A stretch of 64,000 bases of DNA from SIG607 sp045648445 (GCA_045648445.1 JAZRNY010000022.1:62001-126000); one strand, 5' to 3'. Shown: positions 44,291 through 53,560, numbered from the stretch's first letter. Notes: a model not told the origin generated them from the letters alone. Translations and numbers: made by a program.

Positions 44291-44316
44291 TGTTAATAAA
44301 ACAAATTGGAGAAAAT

Positions 44317-44778
44317 ATGAATTTGCCTATTCGACAAAAACTGCGTCTTTCGGAATATGATTACGGTCAAAACGGTGCGTATTTTATTACCGTTTGTACC
44401 AAAGACCGTGTTCCCTGTCTTTCTGATGTTAAAAACGTAGGGGACGATGCCTACATCGTCCCGCAAATAAAATTAAAGCAAATTGGAAAAATTGTTGATA
44501 AATATATAAAAAACATACCCGAAATAGATAAATACGTAATTATGCCCGACCATATTCATTTTATTTTGAGATTATCTGACGGGACGATGTGGGCATCGTC
44601 CCCTACAAAAAACGTATCAAATATTGTGCGTTCTCTTAAAACAATGGTGACAAAGGAAATAGGTTATTCCGTCTTCCAACGTTCATTTTATGACCACGTT
44701 ATAAGAAATGAAGAAGATTACGTTGAAATATGGAGTTATATTGAAAATAATCCATTGAAATTATTGTTATCAAAATGA
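44317..44778 (+). CDS. RAYT (REP-associated tyrosine) transposase
   Basis: 153 residues of the Y1/IS200-like HUH fold: start NLPIRQKLRLSEYDYGQNGA, single-strand DNA site MPDHIHFILRL (HUH), catalytic Tyr in FQRSFYDHVIRNEEDYVEIW and the ending YIENNPLKL. ATG at 44317 has GGAG 6 bases upstream; the 41 codons before it cover REP unit 1 and are not conserved. REP-like palindromes are embedded in frame at about residues 41-50 and 89-97. RAYTs mobilise or maintain REP elements. Confidence 0.9.
   Translation: MNLPIRQKLRLSEYDYGQNGAYFITVCTKDRVPCLSDVKNVGDDAYIVPQIKLKQIGKIVDKYIKNIPEIDKYVIMPDHIHFILRLSDGTMWASSPTKNVSNIVRSLKTMVTKEIGYSVFQRSFYDHVIRNEEDYVEIWSYIENNPLKLLLSK
44437..44490 (+). repeat. REP-like unit 2 inside the RAYT gene
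   Basis: GGGACGATGCCTACATCGTCCC palindrome region (44440-44463; key arms GGGACGATG and CATCGTCCC) followed by GCAAATAAAATTAAAGCAAA and TTGGA, nearly the same tail as units 1 and 5. It is read in frame as part of the transposase. Confidence 0.85.
44581..44606 (+). repeat. REP-like unit 3 inside the RAYT gene, opposite orientation
   Basis: GGGACGATG-TGGG-CATCGTCCC followed by CTACA, i.e. the reverse of unit 2. It is translated as GTMWASSPT. Confidence 0.85.
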
Positions 44779-44824
44779 CGTTGTTTTTTTGTGGATTTCA
44801 CCTTAACAAATTATTGGATATTAA

Positions 44825-44851
44825 CGGGCGGATGTGGGCATCCGCCCCTAC
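44825..44851 (+). repeat. REP-like unit 4
   Basis: GGGCGGATG-TGGG-CATCCGCCC plus CTACA, a sequence variant with compensated arms (C-G changes on both sides), so the pairing is conserved. Confidence 0.85.
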
Positions 44852-44880
44852 AATGTTGCCGTAAAGATGTATTTATAATT

Positions 44881-44937
44881 TGTAGGGGACGATACCCACA
44901 TCGTCCCGCAAATAAAATTAAAACAAATTGGAGAAAA
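44881..44937 (+). repeat. REP-like unit 5 giving the tadA leader
   Basis: TGTAGGGGACGAT, CCCACATCGTCCC arms and the tail GCAAATAAAATTAAAACAAA then TTGGAGAAAAT. The tail ends 2 bases before the tadA ATG and supplies its GGAG. Confidence 0.85.
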
Positions 44938-44939
44938 TC

Positions 44940-45383
44940 ATGAACAAAAAATATATGCAACGTGCTCTTGAACTGGCTAAACAGGCGGCGGATAACGGCG
45001 AAATACCCGTTGGCGCCGTAATAGTTAAAGATGATAAAATTATAGGCGTTGGCGTTAACACACGCGAAAAAGACCAAAACGCGCTTGGCCACGCCGAAAT
45101 AAACGCAATTAATGAAGCCTGTAAAAACACGGGCAGTTGGCGACTTGACGGCGCCACCATATACGTGACCATGGAACCGTGTCCAATGTGTGCGGGCGCC
45201 ATTATAAACGCGCGCATTTCTACCGTTGTGTTCGGTTGTTTTGATTTAAAAATGGGCTCTTTTGAATCGGTTGTTAATTTGGCTAACGAAAAATTTGATT
45301 TTACCCCCGAAATATACGGCGGAATTATGGAACAAGAATGTAGCGCAATGGTTAAAAAATTTTTTGAAGGACTTAGAAAATGA
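44940..45383 (+). CDS. tadA: tRNA-specific adenosine deaminase TadA
   Basis: Converts A34 to inosine in tRNA-Arg(ACG), the tRNA encoded at 28602. 147 residues with zinc deaminase motifs HAEINAINEA and EPCPMCAGAIINAR. The ATG at 44940 lies after GGAGAAAATC contributed by REP unit 5. Overlaps the next gene by 4 bases. Confidence 0.96.
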   Translation: MNKKYMQRALELAKQAADNGEIPVGAVIVKDDKIIGVGVNTREKDQNALGHAEINAINEACKNTGSWRLDGATIYVTMEPCPMCAGAIINARISTVVFGCFDLKMGSFESVVNLANEKFDFTPEIYGGIMEQECSAMVKKFFEGLRK

Positions 45384-46129
45384 AACTTTTAAAAGATATT
45401 TGTCCATTTCCCTTTTCGGTATGCTCCTTTACCGCCGTTAAAGATAAACTGTTAAATTGTCGCAAAAAGGCGGATATTCCCGAAAATGCCAAAAGCATTA
45501 TAATTTTTGCCTTTCCTTATAAAGTAAAAAACGAAAAACCCCTTAATCTAAGCCGTTATGCTGCCGTAAAGGATTATCACGAGGTTGTTGAAAACTTTTT
45601 AAATGGTTATTGCATCGCATTAAAAAAGGAATTCCCACAAAATTCGTTTGTTCCTTTTGTTGATAATTCGCCGATACCCGAAGTATATGCCGGCGCCGTG
45701 TCGGGTTTGGGAGTTAGGGGTAAAAACGGTCTTTTAATTGTCAAAGAGTACGGCAGTTTCGTGTTTTTGGGCGAAATAGTAACCGATTTGCATATAGAAA
45801 GCAAAAATGATTATAAAGAGTGCGTAAACTGCGGTCTTTGCGAAAAACTCTGCCCGGTTTCCTTAAATAAAGAAAATTGCATTTCTAAAATAACTCAGCA
45901 AAAAAAGGAACTAAATGCTGAACAAATAGCATTAATAAAGAAATGCGGTTCGGTTTGGGGTTGTGATATTTGTTCCGAGAGTTGCCCTATGAATAAAGGC
46001 GCAAAAACAACCGATATTGAGGAATTTGTAAATTCCTACCGAAATTCTTTTTGTAAGAATGAAGATTCTTTTGGTCGCCCATATAATTGGCGCGGTAAAG
46101 AGGTTATTACAAGAAATTTTGATTTGTAA
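45380..46129 (+). CDS. Short QueG-like 4Fe-4S protein (DUF1730)
   Basis: 249 residues. The N-terminal half resembles the DUF1730 domain of epoxyqueuosine reductase (KSIIIFAFPYK, VDNSPIPEVYAGAVSGLGVR, GKNGLLIV) and the C-terminal half has two 4Fe-4S motifs, CVNCGLCEKLCP and CDICSESCP. QueG is usually 300-390 residues; the shorter N terminus and missing C-terminal extension make it an atypical member. Overlaps tadA by 4 bases. It could still act in tRNA queuosine synthesis, or as another corrinoid Fe-S reductase. Confidence 0.75.
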   Translation: MKLLKDICPFPFSVCSFTAVKDKLLNCRKKADIPENAKSIIIFAFPYKVKNEKPLNLSRYAAVKDYHEVVENFLNGYCIALKKEFPQNSFVPFVDNSPIPEVYAGAVSGLGVRGKNGLLIVKEYGSFVFLGEIVTDLHIESKNDYKECVNCGLCEKLCPVSLNKENCISKITQQKKELNAEQIALIKKCGSVWGCDICSESCPMNKGAKTTDIEEFVNSYRNSFCKNEDSFGRPYNWRGKEVITRNFDL

Positions 46130-46137
46130 AATTTTAA

Positions 46138-47619
46138 TTAATCCCGTAACTGCGGAAAAACGATGGGAAAATACAATATAATACAAACTAACGTATATGC
46201 GCCGACAAATATAAGGTCGGCGTTTATTTTGTTTAATAACAAAAAAGCGGTTGAACATATTGCCACACCGGCAACAAGCGGATATAAAATTTCGTAAATA
46301 ATTCTTATTTTTGCCCCGGTTACCCTTATCAGTTTTAAAAAATTAAGTATAAAGGTTAATATATTACTGAAATACATTATATATATAAAGCCCGTTATTG
46401 AAGTTTTTGGAACAAAAATGCTGATAAGCAAAATTCTGATAACGCTGTCCGATACGCTTACCTTAAATGTGTAGTTTTGCTGGTCAAGGCCTTTTAATAT
46501 GCCGTCGCTTATACAGTCGCAGTACATTAGCGGAGTTAATGGCGCCAAAACCTTTATTAAATATCCGGCGTTTGCATCATTATATATAAGGTTTCCTATG
46601 CGCAGACCGCCGAAAAAGAATATACTACCAAATATAATTCCAATAATTAAGGTTAGTTTTATGCTTTTTTCAACGTCGCGTCTTATAATTTTAGGTTGCT
46701 TTTTTACAAGCGCTTCACTCATTTCGGGAATAAGCAAGGTTGAAAATGCATTTAAAACGGTAGACGGAAAGAAAAGTACGGGCAACGCCATTCCTTTTAG
46801 TGCGCCAAATAGAGATAGAGATGCAGAATACTGCCCCCCTGCTTTATGTAGCGCTTTTGGCATAATTAAATTTTCCGCAGTTCGCAGTAACCCTGTTAAA
46901 TATCGCCCCATAGTTATGGGAGAGGAAATACGCAGAATTTCCCGAATATCTTTAAATAAGTGTCCGTTTTCCTTAAGGTTTAGTTTTTTAAGGTCAATTT
47001 TATAACATATTACCGAAAAAATACAGGAACACATTTCTGCAACGGTGTCGCCTAAAATAACACCGGCAACCTGCATACCAATGCCTTTGGTTGAAAATAT
47101 CCCCACAAAATATAAACACAAAATAATTCTGACCGCCTGTTCAAGTAAAACAGCAACCGAATTTGTGCCAATTTTTCGCCTTGCAGTAAAATATCCCTTT
47201 AGTACCGCTGAAATTCCCATAAAGGGTAGCGAAAAACCTAAAATAGCAATACTTTCTTCGCTTCTGACGTCGCCGATAAATTTAGTTGCAATAAATTCAC
47301 TGCCCAAAAGGGTTATAAAAAAGGTTATTAGGGAAATAAAAAGCACTATTAGGTTGCTTTTGCGTATAATTTTTATAACACCGCTTTTTGAGCCCAGGGC
47401 AATTTCGCTGACGGCAAGTCTTGTGACCGCTATAGTAATTCCTGCAGAGGCAAAGGTTGAAAGCAGCGTGTAAACCGAAAAAACCAGATGGTAAAGACCT
47501 ATTCCTTCGGCGCCAACTCTTCCTGCCAGCCAAATTTTAAAAATAATGCCCAAAAAACGCAGTATAAGTCCTGTTACGGTTAAAATTACAGCATTTTTTA
47601 TAAATAAAGTTTTTTTCAT
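46138..47619 (-). CDS. SpoVB/MurJ-like lipid flippase (MOP superfamily)
   Basis: 493 residues with about 12-14 TM helices. Features KNAVILTVTGLILRFLGIIF, KIWLAGRVGAEGIGLYHLVF and SAGITIAVTRLAVSEI match stage V sporulation protein B and related polysaccharide transporters that flip peptidoglycan precursors for the spore cortex. It is the only leftward gene between 34 and 55.8 kb. An alternative is a vegetative lipid II flippase. Confidence 0.85.
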   Translation of the reverse strand: MKKTLFIKNAVILTVTGLILRFLGIIFKIWLAGRVGAEGIGLYHLVFSVYTLLSTFASAGITIAVTRLAVSEIALGSKSGVIKIIRKSNLIVLFISLITFFITLLGSEFIATKFIGDVRSEESIAILGFSLPFMGISAVLKGYFTARRKIGTNSVAVLLEQAVRIILCLYFVGIFSTKGIGMQVAGVILGDTVAEMCSCIFSVICYKIDLKKLNLKENGHLFKDIREILRISSPITMGRYLTGLLRTAENLIMPKALHKAGGQYSASLSLFGALKGMALPVLFFPSTVLNAFSTLLIPEMSEALVKKQPKIIRRDVEKSIKLTLIIGIIFGSIFFFGGLRIGNLIYNDANAGYLIKVLAPLTPLMYCDCISDGILKGLDQQNYTFKVSVSDSVIRILLISIFVPKTSITGFIYIMYFSNILTFILNFLKLIRVTGAKIRIIYEILYPLVAGVAICSTAFLLLNKINADLIFVGAYTLVCIILYFPIVFPQLRD

Positions 47620-47759
47620 ACCGTTCCCTCTTTCTTTTTCTATATAATATATGTAAAAGCGAAGCGGTATATCCCCGTTTTAAGCGAACAACTGTTCTTA
47701 AAAATAATAAAAAATCGGGTTGAAAAATAATTTTTGTTAAAAATAATTAAAAATAGTTG

Positions 47760-47788
47760 TTGACAAACAATATTTATTGTGCTAAAAT
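47760..47788 (+). promoter_or_regulatory. Promoter of the large secreted protein with operator-like palindrome
   Basis: TTGACA - 17 bases - TAAAAT. The spacer contains ACAATATTTATTGT, a 6-base-arm palindrome between the -35 and -10 boxes, a good position for a repressor. Confidence 0.75.
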
Positions 47789-47820
47789 CATTGTGTAAAA
47801 ATATCTACAAGGAGAGTTGT

Positions 47821-50800
47821 ATGATGAAAAAATTACTTAGCATAATTCTTACTGTATGTATGCTTTTTTCTCTCGTTATTGTTCCCATAAACATTAACGC
47901 TGTAGAAGACGAAAAGGCTGCATACCAAGCAAGCACTTTAGGTAGTTATTATAAATTTACCTTCGACAGCGAAGAAGACGTTTATGATTACACCGTTAAC
48001 GAAAAGGCTACCTATAAAGGTAAGGAATTCATTCCTTTCTGGGGCAGTGAAAGATCCGGTAAATCCACAGCCCAGTATAAGGAAATAACAAGCCCTGATG
48101 GCGAAACTTATAAGGTTCTTGAAGTTATCCCTGTTGACAGCCATATTAACCTTACTTTCCTTACTAAAGAAGGTAAGCCCTATGAACTTACTCCGGGCAA
48201 AAATTATACCGTAAAAATCAATTACTTTAACCCTGTTGCTACCCTTTATAACCAGTCATATTTATGTATGGGTAACAACGAAGGCCTTTATAACAAGAAT
48301 ATTGAACTCTATCCCGGTCACATTAGATCTTCTACCTATTCTTTTGAAAATGAAAAGTTAACCTACGACGGTGGTTCCGGCGTTTTGGCTTTCGGTTTTA
48401 AAGACGGTACTTACGGCAAGTCAGCTGAGTATTCTAATATGGCTAATCTTGTTAATGGTTGTTCACACAAGTCTGACGAAGACAAAAGATATGAAACCAC
48501 TGGAAAATTTACCTGTACCCATGGCGCAGGTTCCGGTTACAACGTTTATAGGGAAGTAACCACCACTTATCAATTGTTGGAAAATTATTATACCTATGAT
48601 ACAGAAACCAAAACCTATACTGCAAATATGCCCGTTTATACACATAACAATATGTATTACAAAGAAAACGGTGTGCAAATCGGTGCTGCAGGTGTAAAGT
48701 ATACCCTTTTAACCGAAAAACCTGCCGGTTGGGAAACCTATTGGAAAAACTTCTATCAGTTAAATGGCGAAAAATATGAAAAACTTGGCGGTTCAACTGC
48801 TCCTGAATTTGAAGCCGATAAGTATTATTTTGCTGGTTTAAAAACAGATGAGACTGTTGCAGTCAATAACTATCTTTCCGTTGCTCTTGCCGGTGTTTAT
48901 TTAGGTAATTATATTGGTTCCAATAAACCTTTATACACTAACTACACTTATGATGAACTAACCGACAAAAATAATATAGTATACAGCAGATACCTTATTG
49001 AATCTGTTGAAGTTTTTGAAGAATTAGAAGTTACTTATAAAGATGAAAACGGTACTGTACTTAAAACTCAAACAGCCAAATACGGAGATGCTTACAGTTT
49101 CCCCAAAAACTTGAATGCATCCGTTGCAAACATTGACTATGACTACGTATGGTCATTAAGCAATACCGAATATATCCCTGTTGGCGATAAAATTGAAAAA
49201 GATGTAACCGTTTATGAATATAAAAACCCTGTTATATCTTTCGAAAATTATAAAGCAAATTTGGTAACCGTTGATATACCTGAGCAAAACTCTGTTGTTA
49301 CAACCTTAGATGCATATACCGGTACTCATTCTATACTCTTTACAAACTCTAATGTAATGAAACAGGATACCGAGCCGGATGATTGGGCAACAACTTATAC
49401 TAAGTATTTTTATTATGACAGCACTGCCCGTAAATACGTAAACTTTGCTGCTGCCGATGAGGCGCCCGCGTTTGAAGCAGGTAAAGTATTTACTGCCATG
49501 GCCGCTGACCATTTAAGAGCAGGTCTAACCACAATCCATTATATCGGCAAAGTAACAGAGCAATTAAATCCGGATAAGACAGAATTCTATTTCGCGGAAC
49601 CTGAGATTGGTTATAAAGTTACCTTTAAGTACCGCGCAACCGAAAACAATACTACAACTTCTAAAATTCAGTTGCGTACTGTTACTTATGATAATATTTA
49701 TTGGGGCAACAACGCAGGTGGTACTATAGTTTCTGCTGACGAATTTGTTATTCCTGCGGGTCCAACAGATGGTTGGCAAACCGGAACAATCACCTTTGCA
49801 GATAATGGTAACATTAGAGCAGTAAATAAGGCTCCTTTTGCCTTGGACTTGCGCTTCTTAGGTGATAAGAATACAAGAAACACCAACGAAATTTTCGTAG
49901 ACGACGTTCGTGTTGAAAAAGTTGGCGTAATAACATTTGTAGATCATAAAGGCAATAAATCTTCTACGGTTGCTGAAAATGGCGTAAAAATTAATTATCC
50001 AACAAATCATCCGTACAGTGCTACTAACTATAACGACCATTATGTATGGTCTAAGAGTATGGATGAATATATTCCTGCTCCTATTTATTCTGACGGAACT
50101 ACTACAACCTATTATCAGATGAAAAGCGACGTAGCATCATTCCAGCATAACATACCGGAAACATCTATGTTTAAGCCAGATATACCCAGCGTTCAGTATT
50201 ATGACGAAGGCGCGCTTGACCACCGTTCGATGAGAATCAGAAACTACGGTGTTACTTTAGCTGCCAGCAAGCCCGCTGACTGGGCGACAAAGTATAAAGA
50301 TTATATGTATTACAATAACGAAAATAATATAGATACTTATTGTAATATTACTGATGCTATGTACAATTCCGTAAATGGAGATTATGACGAATTCGTTAAA
50401 AAATACGGTTCTGTTTACAATAACCGTAAAAATGGCGCTAACCCAGAACAGGTAAATGTTCCTGTATTTGCATTTAATAATGCAGACGCTAATTTGAATA
50501 AAAACGTTAAGATTACCTTTAAATACAAGTTCTTGAGCAATTCTACTCAAAATGGTGTAAAAGCATCTATATTTGTTGGAAATACCAATAATATATGGAA
50601 CTCTTATTATAAAGAATTACCTGAACAGTATGTATACATACCATATTCTGATTCTGACGAGTGGCAAACAGCAACGCTTTACTCTGTTATTAAAGATGTA
50701 AACGTTGGAGATAAAAAGGCAGCCGTTTGTTTAAATATTATTGATGCTGTTAATCCCAAAAATCAACACACCTTTACAATATTAGTAGATGACGTTAAGG

Positions 50801-51705
50801 TTGAAGATTTTGATGGCGTTGACCTTGGTGCAGAACCCACCAAAATAGCAGACAGCGTAGTTGACGGTCATACCTATAAGTTAACCTATAAGTATAACGC
50901 AAATAGCGACCATACCGGCTTTAGCATTAACTTGTCAACAGGTGATCCTAATCAACGTCTGATTCCTTACGAGTCATGTGGCGCAACCGTAGTTGAGGCT
51001 GGAAATGCAACCAATGGTTATACAAAAGTTACCCATTACTTTACCGCACAGACCTATAAGTCTATTACCGATGAAAGTGAAGCAGGTATTGATTATAAAT
51101 ATCAAGACCTAACTTGTGCATTGTATGCAACACTCGGCAACGGTAGCGATAGTAACGTTGACTTTATTGATTTTGAACTTGTTGATTTAGGCGTTGCAGT
51201 TACTGCTCAGGGTGCATCTATCCTTACCGATGCAGCAGCAGAAAGCGTTCATCAGCAGGCTATGAGATACTACTTTAACTATAAGACCAATGACGGTAGC
51301 CAGATTATAATCGGCGACGAAACATTCAAGGTTGTTAAACGTGGTTTCCTCTATGCAAACGGTAATGCTGATAAGAACGTTGACGGCGTAATCTCTTCTG
51401 ACGAAGCCACATTCCACAACCTTACTACCAGCAGTGTTGACGAGTTCAAAGTAACAGACTTTGATAAGTGCTGGGCTTATAACAGCGACACTAAGATGAT
51501 GACCTATTCTACCTACGTTACCGGCTTCCAGAAGCAAAATGACGCTAGAAAACTTGAAGTTAGAGGTTACATCGTAATCGAAGTTGACGGACAGCAGTTC
51601 ACTCTCTTTGCTGATACTTCTATCAACAGAACAGTAGACGGTACAAAAGGTAAAACCGACGGAGTTGATCCTGATACTGACTTTGAAGCAGGTAAAATGG
51701 AATAA
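47821..51705 (+). CDS. Very large secreted multi-domain surface protein
   Basis: 1294 residues with a signal peptide (MMKKLLSIILTVCMLFSLVI to about residue 32). Two homologous MucBP-like beta segments contain YKDENGTVLKTQTAKYGDAY and FVDHKGNKSSTVAENGVKI, each followed by D-x-Y-V-W-S and EYIP. Three copies of a short motif PA/D-x-W-x-T-x-Y-x-x-Y-x-Y are linked to APEF or APAFEAGK. Several carbohydrate-binding-like beta sandwiches end in VDDVKVE or VDDVRVE. No LPXTG, dockerin or SLH ending is seen. AAGGAG precedes the ATG at 47821. Target unknown. Confidence 0.75.
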   Translation: MMKKLLSIILTVCMLFSLVIVPININAVEDEKAAYQASTLGSYYKFTFDSEEDVYDYTVNEKATYKGKEFIPFWGSERSGKSTAQYKEITSPDGETYKVLEVIPVDSHINLTFLTKEGKPYELTPGKNYTVKINYFNPVATLYNQSYLCMGNNEGLYNKNIELYPGHIRSSTYSFENEKLTYDGGSGVLAFGFKDGTYGKSAEYSNMANLVNGCSHKSDEDKRYETTGKFTCTHGAGSGYNVYREVTTTYQLLENYYTYDTETKTYTANMPVYTHNNMYYKENGVQIGAAGVKYTLLTEKPAGWETYWKNFYQLNGEKYEKLGGSTAPEFEADKYYFAGLKTDETVAVNNYLSVALAGVYLGNYIGSNKPLYTNYTYDELTDKNNIVYSRYLIESVEVFEELEVTYKDENGTVLKTQTAKYGDAYSFPKNLNASVANIDYDYVWSLSNTEYIPVGDKIEKDVTVYEYKNPVISFENYKANLVTVDIPEQNSVVTTLDAYTGTHSILFTNSNVMKQDTEPDDWATTYTKYFYYDSTARKYVNFAAADEAPAFEAGKVFTAMAADHLRAGLTTIHYIGKVTEQLNPDKTEFYFAEPEIGYKVTFKYRATENNTTTSKIQLRTVTYDNIYWGNNAGGTIVSADEFVIPAGPTDGWQTGTITFADNGNIRAVNKAPFALDLRFLGDKNTRNTNEIFVDDVRVEKVGVITFVDHKGNKSSTVAENGVKINYPTNHPYSATNYNDHYVWSKSMDEYIPAPIYSDGTTTTYYQMKSDVASFQHNIPETSMFKPDIPSVQYYDEGALDHRSMRIRNYGVTLAASKPADWATKYKDYMYYNNENNIDTYCNITDAMYNSVNGDYDEFVKKYGSVYNNRKNGANPEQVNVPVFAFNNADANLNKNVKITFKYKFLSNSTQNGVKASIFVGNTNNIWNSYYKELPEQYVYIPYSDSDEWQTATLYSVIKDVNVGDKKAAVCLNIIDAVNPKNQHTFTILVDDVKVEDFDGVDLGAEPTKIADSVVDGHTYKLTYKYNANSDHTGFSINLSTGDPNQRLIPYESCGATVVEAGNATNGYTKVTHYFTAQTYKSITDESEAGIDYKYQDLTCALYATLGNGSDSNVDFIDFELVDLGVAVTAQGASILTDAAAESVHQQAMRYYFNYKTNDGSQIIIGDETFKVVKRGFLYANGNADKNVDGVISSDEATFHNLTTSSVDEFKVTDFDKCWAYNSDTKMMTYSTYVTGFQKQNDARKLEVRGYIVIEVDGQQFTLFADTSINRTVDGTKGKTDGVDPDTDFEAGKME

Positions 51706-51742
51706 CTAACAGTTATTACTAAACTAAAAAAGGTTCTTTAAA

Positions 51743-51800
51743 GAGGCGCACTTCCTTACGAAGTGCGCCTCAGTTATATTCGCCAAAGGCAAATATAACT
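51743..51800. repeat. Mini-hairpin array 3 (spacer AGTTATATT)
   Basis: First hairpin GAGGCGCACTTC/GAAGTGCGCCTC with CTTAC loop, then AGTTATATT, then CGCC-AAA-GGC with a reverse spacer AATATAACT. Together the last part is a nested inverted repeat. It may also end transcription of the large gene, but has only a weak T run. Confidence 0.8.
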
Positions 51801-51896
51801 CTTAAAGGCCGAACAAGTGTTTAATTAATTGCTTGATTTTTTACGATTATTGCGGTATAATTAAGGGGAAATAAACAAATTTCGGGGGGTAAAAGT

Positions 51897-53162
51897 ATGG
51901 CTTCACCCATAGCAGACAGATTACGACCAAAAAACATTGACGAAGTTGCAGGACAACGTCATTTATTGGGGGAAGGCAAGGTTCTTCGCCGAATTATTGA
52001 AACCGGTGAAATACCAAATCTTATTTTTTACGGCCCCTCAGGTGTAGGCAAAACTACCGTTGCAAACATTATTGCCGAAAAATGCGGTAAAAAACTTTAC
52101 CATTTAAACGCAACGGTTTGTTCAACACAGGATATTAAGGATATTATATCTTCTCTTGACAGTCTTGAATGTGTGGGCGGTGTCCTTTTATACCTTGACG
52201 AAATTCAGTACTTTAACAAAAAGCAACAACAAATTTTGCTTTCCTACATTGAAAACGGCGATATTACCCTTATTGCTTCGACCACCGAAAACCCGTTTTT
52301 TTACGTATACAACGCCATTTTATCACGTTCTACAGTTTTTGAATTTAAAACCCTTGATAAGGTTGACATTGCTACCCTTTTAGACCGCGGTTTAAGTATT
52401 ATTGGTAAGGAAGACGGCAAAAACTATAGTTTTGCCGAGAATGTGCGTGACAAGATTGCTCGTAGCGCCGGCGGTGACGTTCGTCGTTCCCTTAATATGT
52501 TGGAACTTTGCTTACTTAGCATTAAATGCAGTGACGAATCGGTTATAACCGACGAAATTGCCGAGCAAATTTTACAAAACAATGCAGTCAGATACGACCG
52601 CGAGGGTGACGAGCATTACGATTTGCTTTCCGCATATCAAAAATCTATGCGTGGCAGCGACCCCGATGCCGCTATTTATTACCTTGCCCGTATTCTTGCG
52701 GCAGGTGATTTACCAAGCGCTTGCAGACGATTAATGGTCTGCGCTTGTGAAGACGTAGGACTTGCCTATCCGCAAATTATACCAATAGTTAAATCTGCCA
52801 TTGATGCTGCAATGTTCGTAGGGCTTCCCGAAGCGCGCATACCTTTAGCCGATGCCGTAATTCTTGTGGCAACCTGTCCAAAATCGAATTCGGGCGAAGC
52901 AGCCATTGATGCCGCTATGAGTGACGTTGAAAAAGGTATTGGCGGAGATATTCCGCGTTGTCTTCAAAATAAGCATTTCGACGGCGAAGATGCCGTAATA
53001 CGCGGTCAGCATTATTTATATCCACATTCTTTTAAAAATCACTATGTTAAACAGCAGTATTTGCCCGATAATATTAAAGATAAAAAGTATTATCAACCCT
53101 GCGACAATAAAAACGAGCAAAAATTTAAAGAATATCTTGATTTTATTAAAAAAAGTGAATAA
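51897..53162 (+). CDS. rarA: Replication-associated recombination protein RarA
   Basis: 421-residue AAA+ ATPase (MgsA family): PIADRLRPKNIDEVAGQRHL, Walker A GPSGVGKTT, Walker B VLLYLDEIQYF, sensor STTENPFF and the C-terminal tetramerisation domain with RLMVCACEDVGLAYP. Acts at stalled forks. GGGGG precedes the ATG. The C-terminal half is complete. Confidence 0.96.
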   Translation: MASPIADRLRPKNIDEVAGQRHLLGEGKVLRRIIETGEIPNLIFYGPSGVGKTTVANIIAEKCGKKLYHLNATVCSTQDIKDIISSLDSLECVGGVLLYLDEIQYFNKKQQQILLSYIENGDITLIASTTENPFFYVYNAILSRSTVFEFKTLDKVDIATLLDRGLSIIGKEDGKNYSFAENVRDKIARSAGGDVRRSLNMLELCLLSIKCSDESVITDEIAEQILQNNAVRYDREGDEHYDLLSAYQKSMRGSDPDAAIYYLARILAAGDLPSACRRLMVCACEDVGLAYPQIIPIVKSAIDAAMFVGLPEARIPLADAVILVATCPKSNSGEAAIDAAMSDVEKGIGGDIPRCLQNKHFDGEDAVIRGQHYLYPHSFKNHYVKQQYLPDNIKDKKYYQPCDNKNEQKFKEYLDFIKKSE

Positions 53163-53200
53163 ATTTAAATCACCGTCAAAAAATAATGGCGGTGATTTTT

Positions 53201-53560
53201 ATGTTATTAGACATTTTAAAAGCATTTTTAATAGGCGGTGGGTTATGTGTTATAGGCCAAATTTTTATTGATTTTACCAAACTAACACCTGCGCGTATAC
53301 TAACGGGTTACGTTGTTTTGGGGGTTTTACTGGGAGCGGTTGGCATTTACCGACCTTTTGCCGAATTTGCAGGGGCAGGTGCGCTAACTCCACTAACGGG
53401 TTTTGGATATCTTTTGGCAAAGGGCGTAAAAGAAAAAATACAAACTGACGGCGCAATCGGCATTTTAACGGGTGGTATGAGCGCTACCGCAGGGGGAATT
53501 ACCGCGGCGCTGTTGTTTGGCTTTATTATGAGCCTAATTTTTAATTCTAAAGAAAAATAA
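53201..53560 (+). CDS. spoVAE: Stage V sporulation protein AE (SpoVAE-type)
   Basis: 119 residues and four TM helices: MLLDILKAFLIGGGLCVIGQ, GAGALTPLTGFGYLLAKGVK and GGMSATAGGITAALLFGFIM. SpoVA proteins form the dipicolinate channel in the spore inner membrane. spoVAC and spoVAD are not beside it here. The ATG at 53201 lies 5 bases after GGTGA and is chosen over one five codons upstream. Confidence 0.88.
   Translation: MLLDILKAFLIGGGLCVIGQIFIDFTKLTPARILTGYVVLGVLLGAVGIYRPFAEFAGAGALTPLTGFGYLLAKGVKEKIQTDGAIGILTGGMSATAGGITAALLFGFIMSLIFNSKEK

Noticed and set aside
44194..44316. N-terminal extension of the RAYT protein
   Set aside because: The 41 codons cover REP unit 1 and lack similarity to the family; a proper ribosome site precedes 44317.
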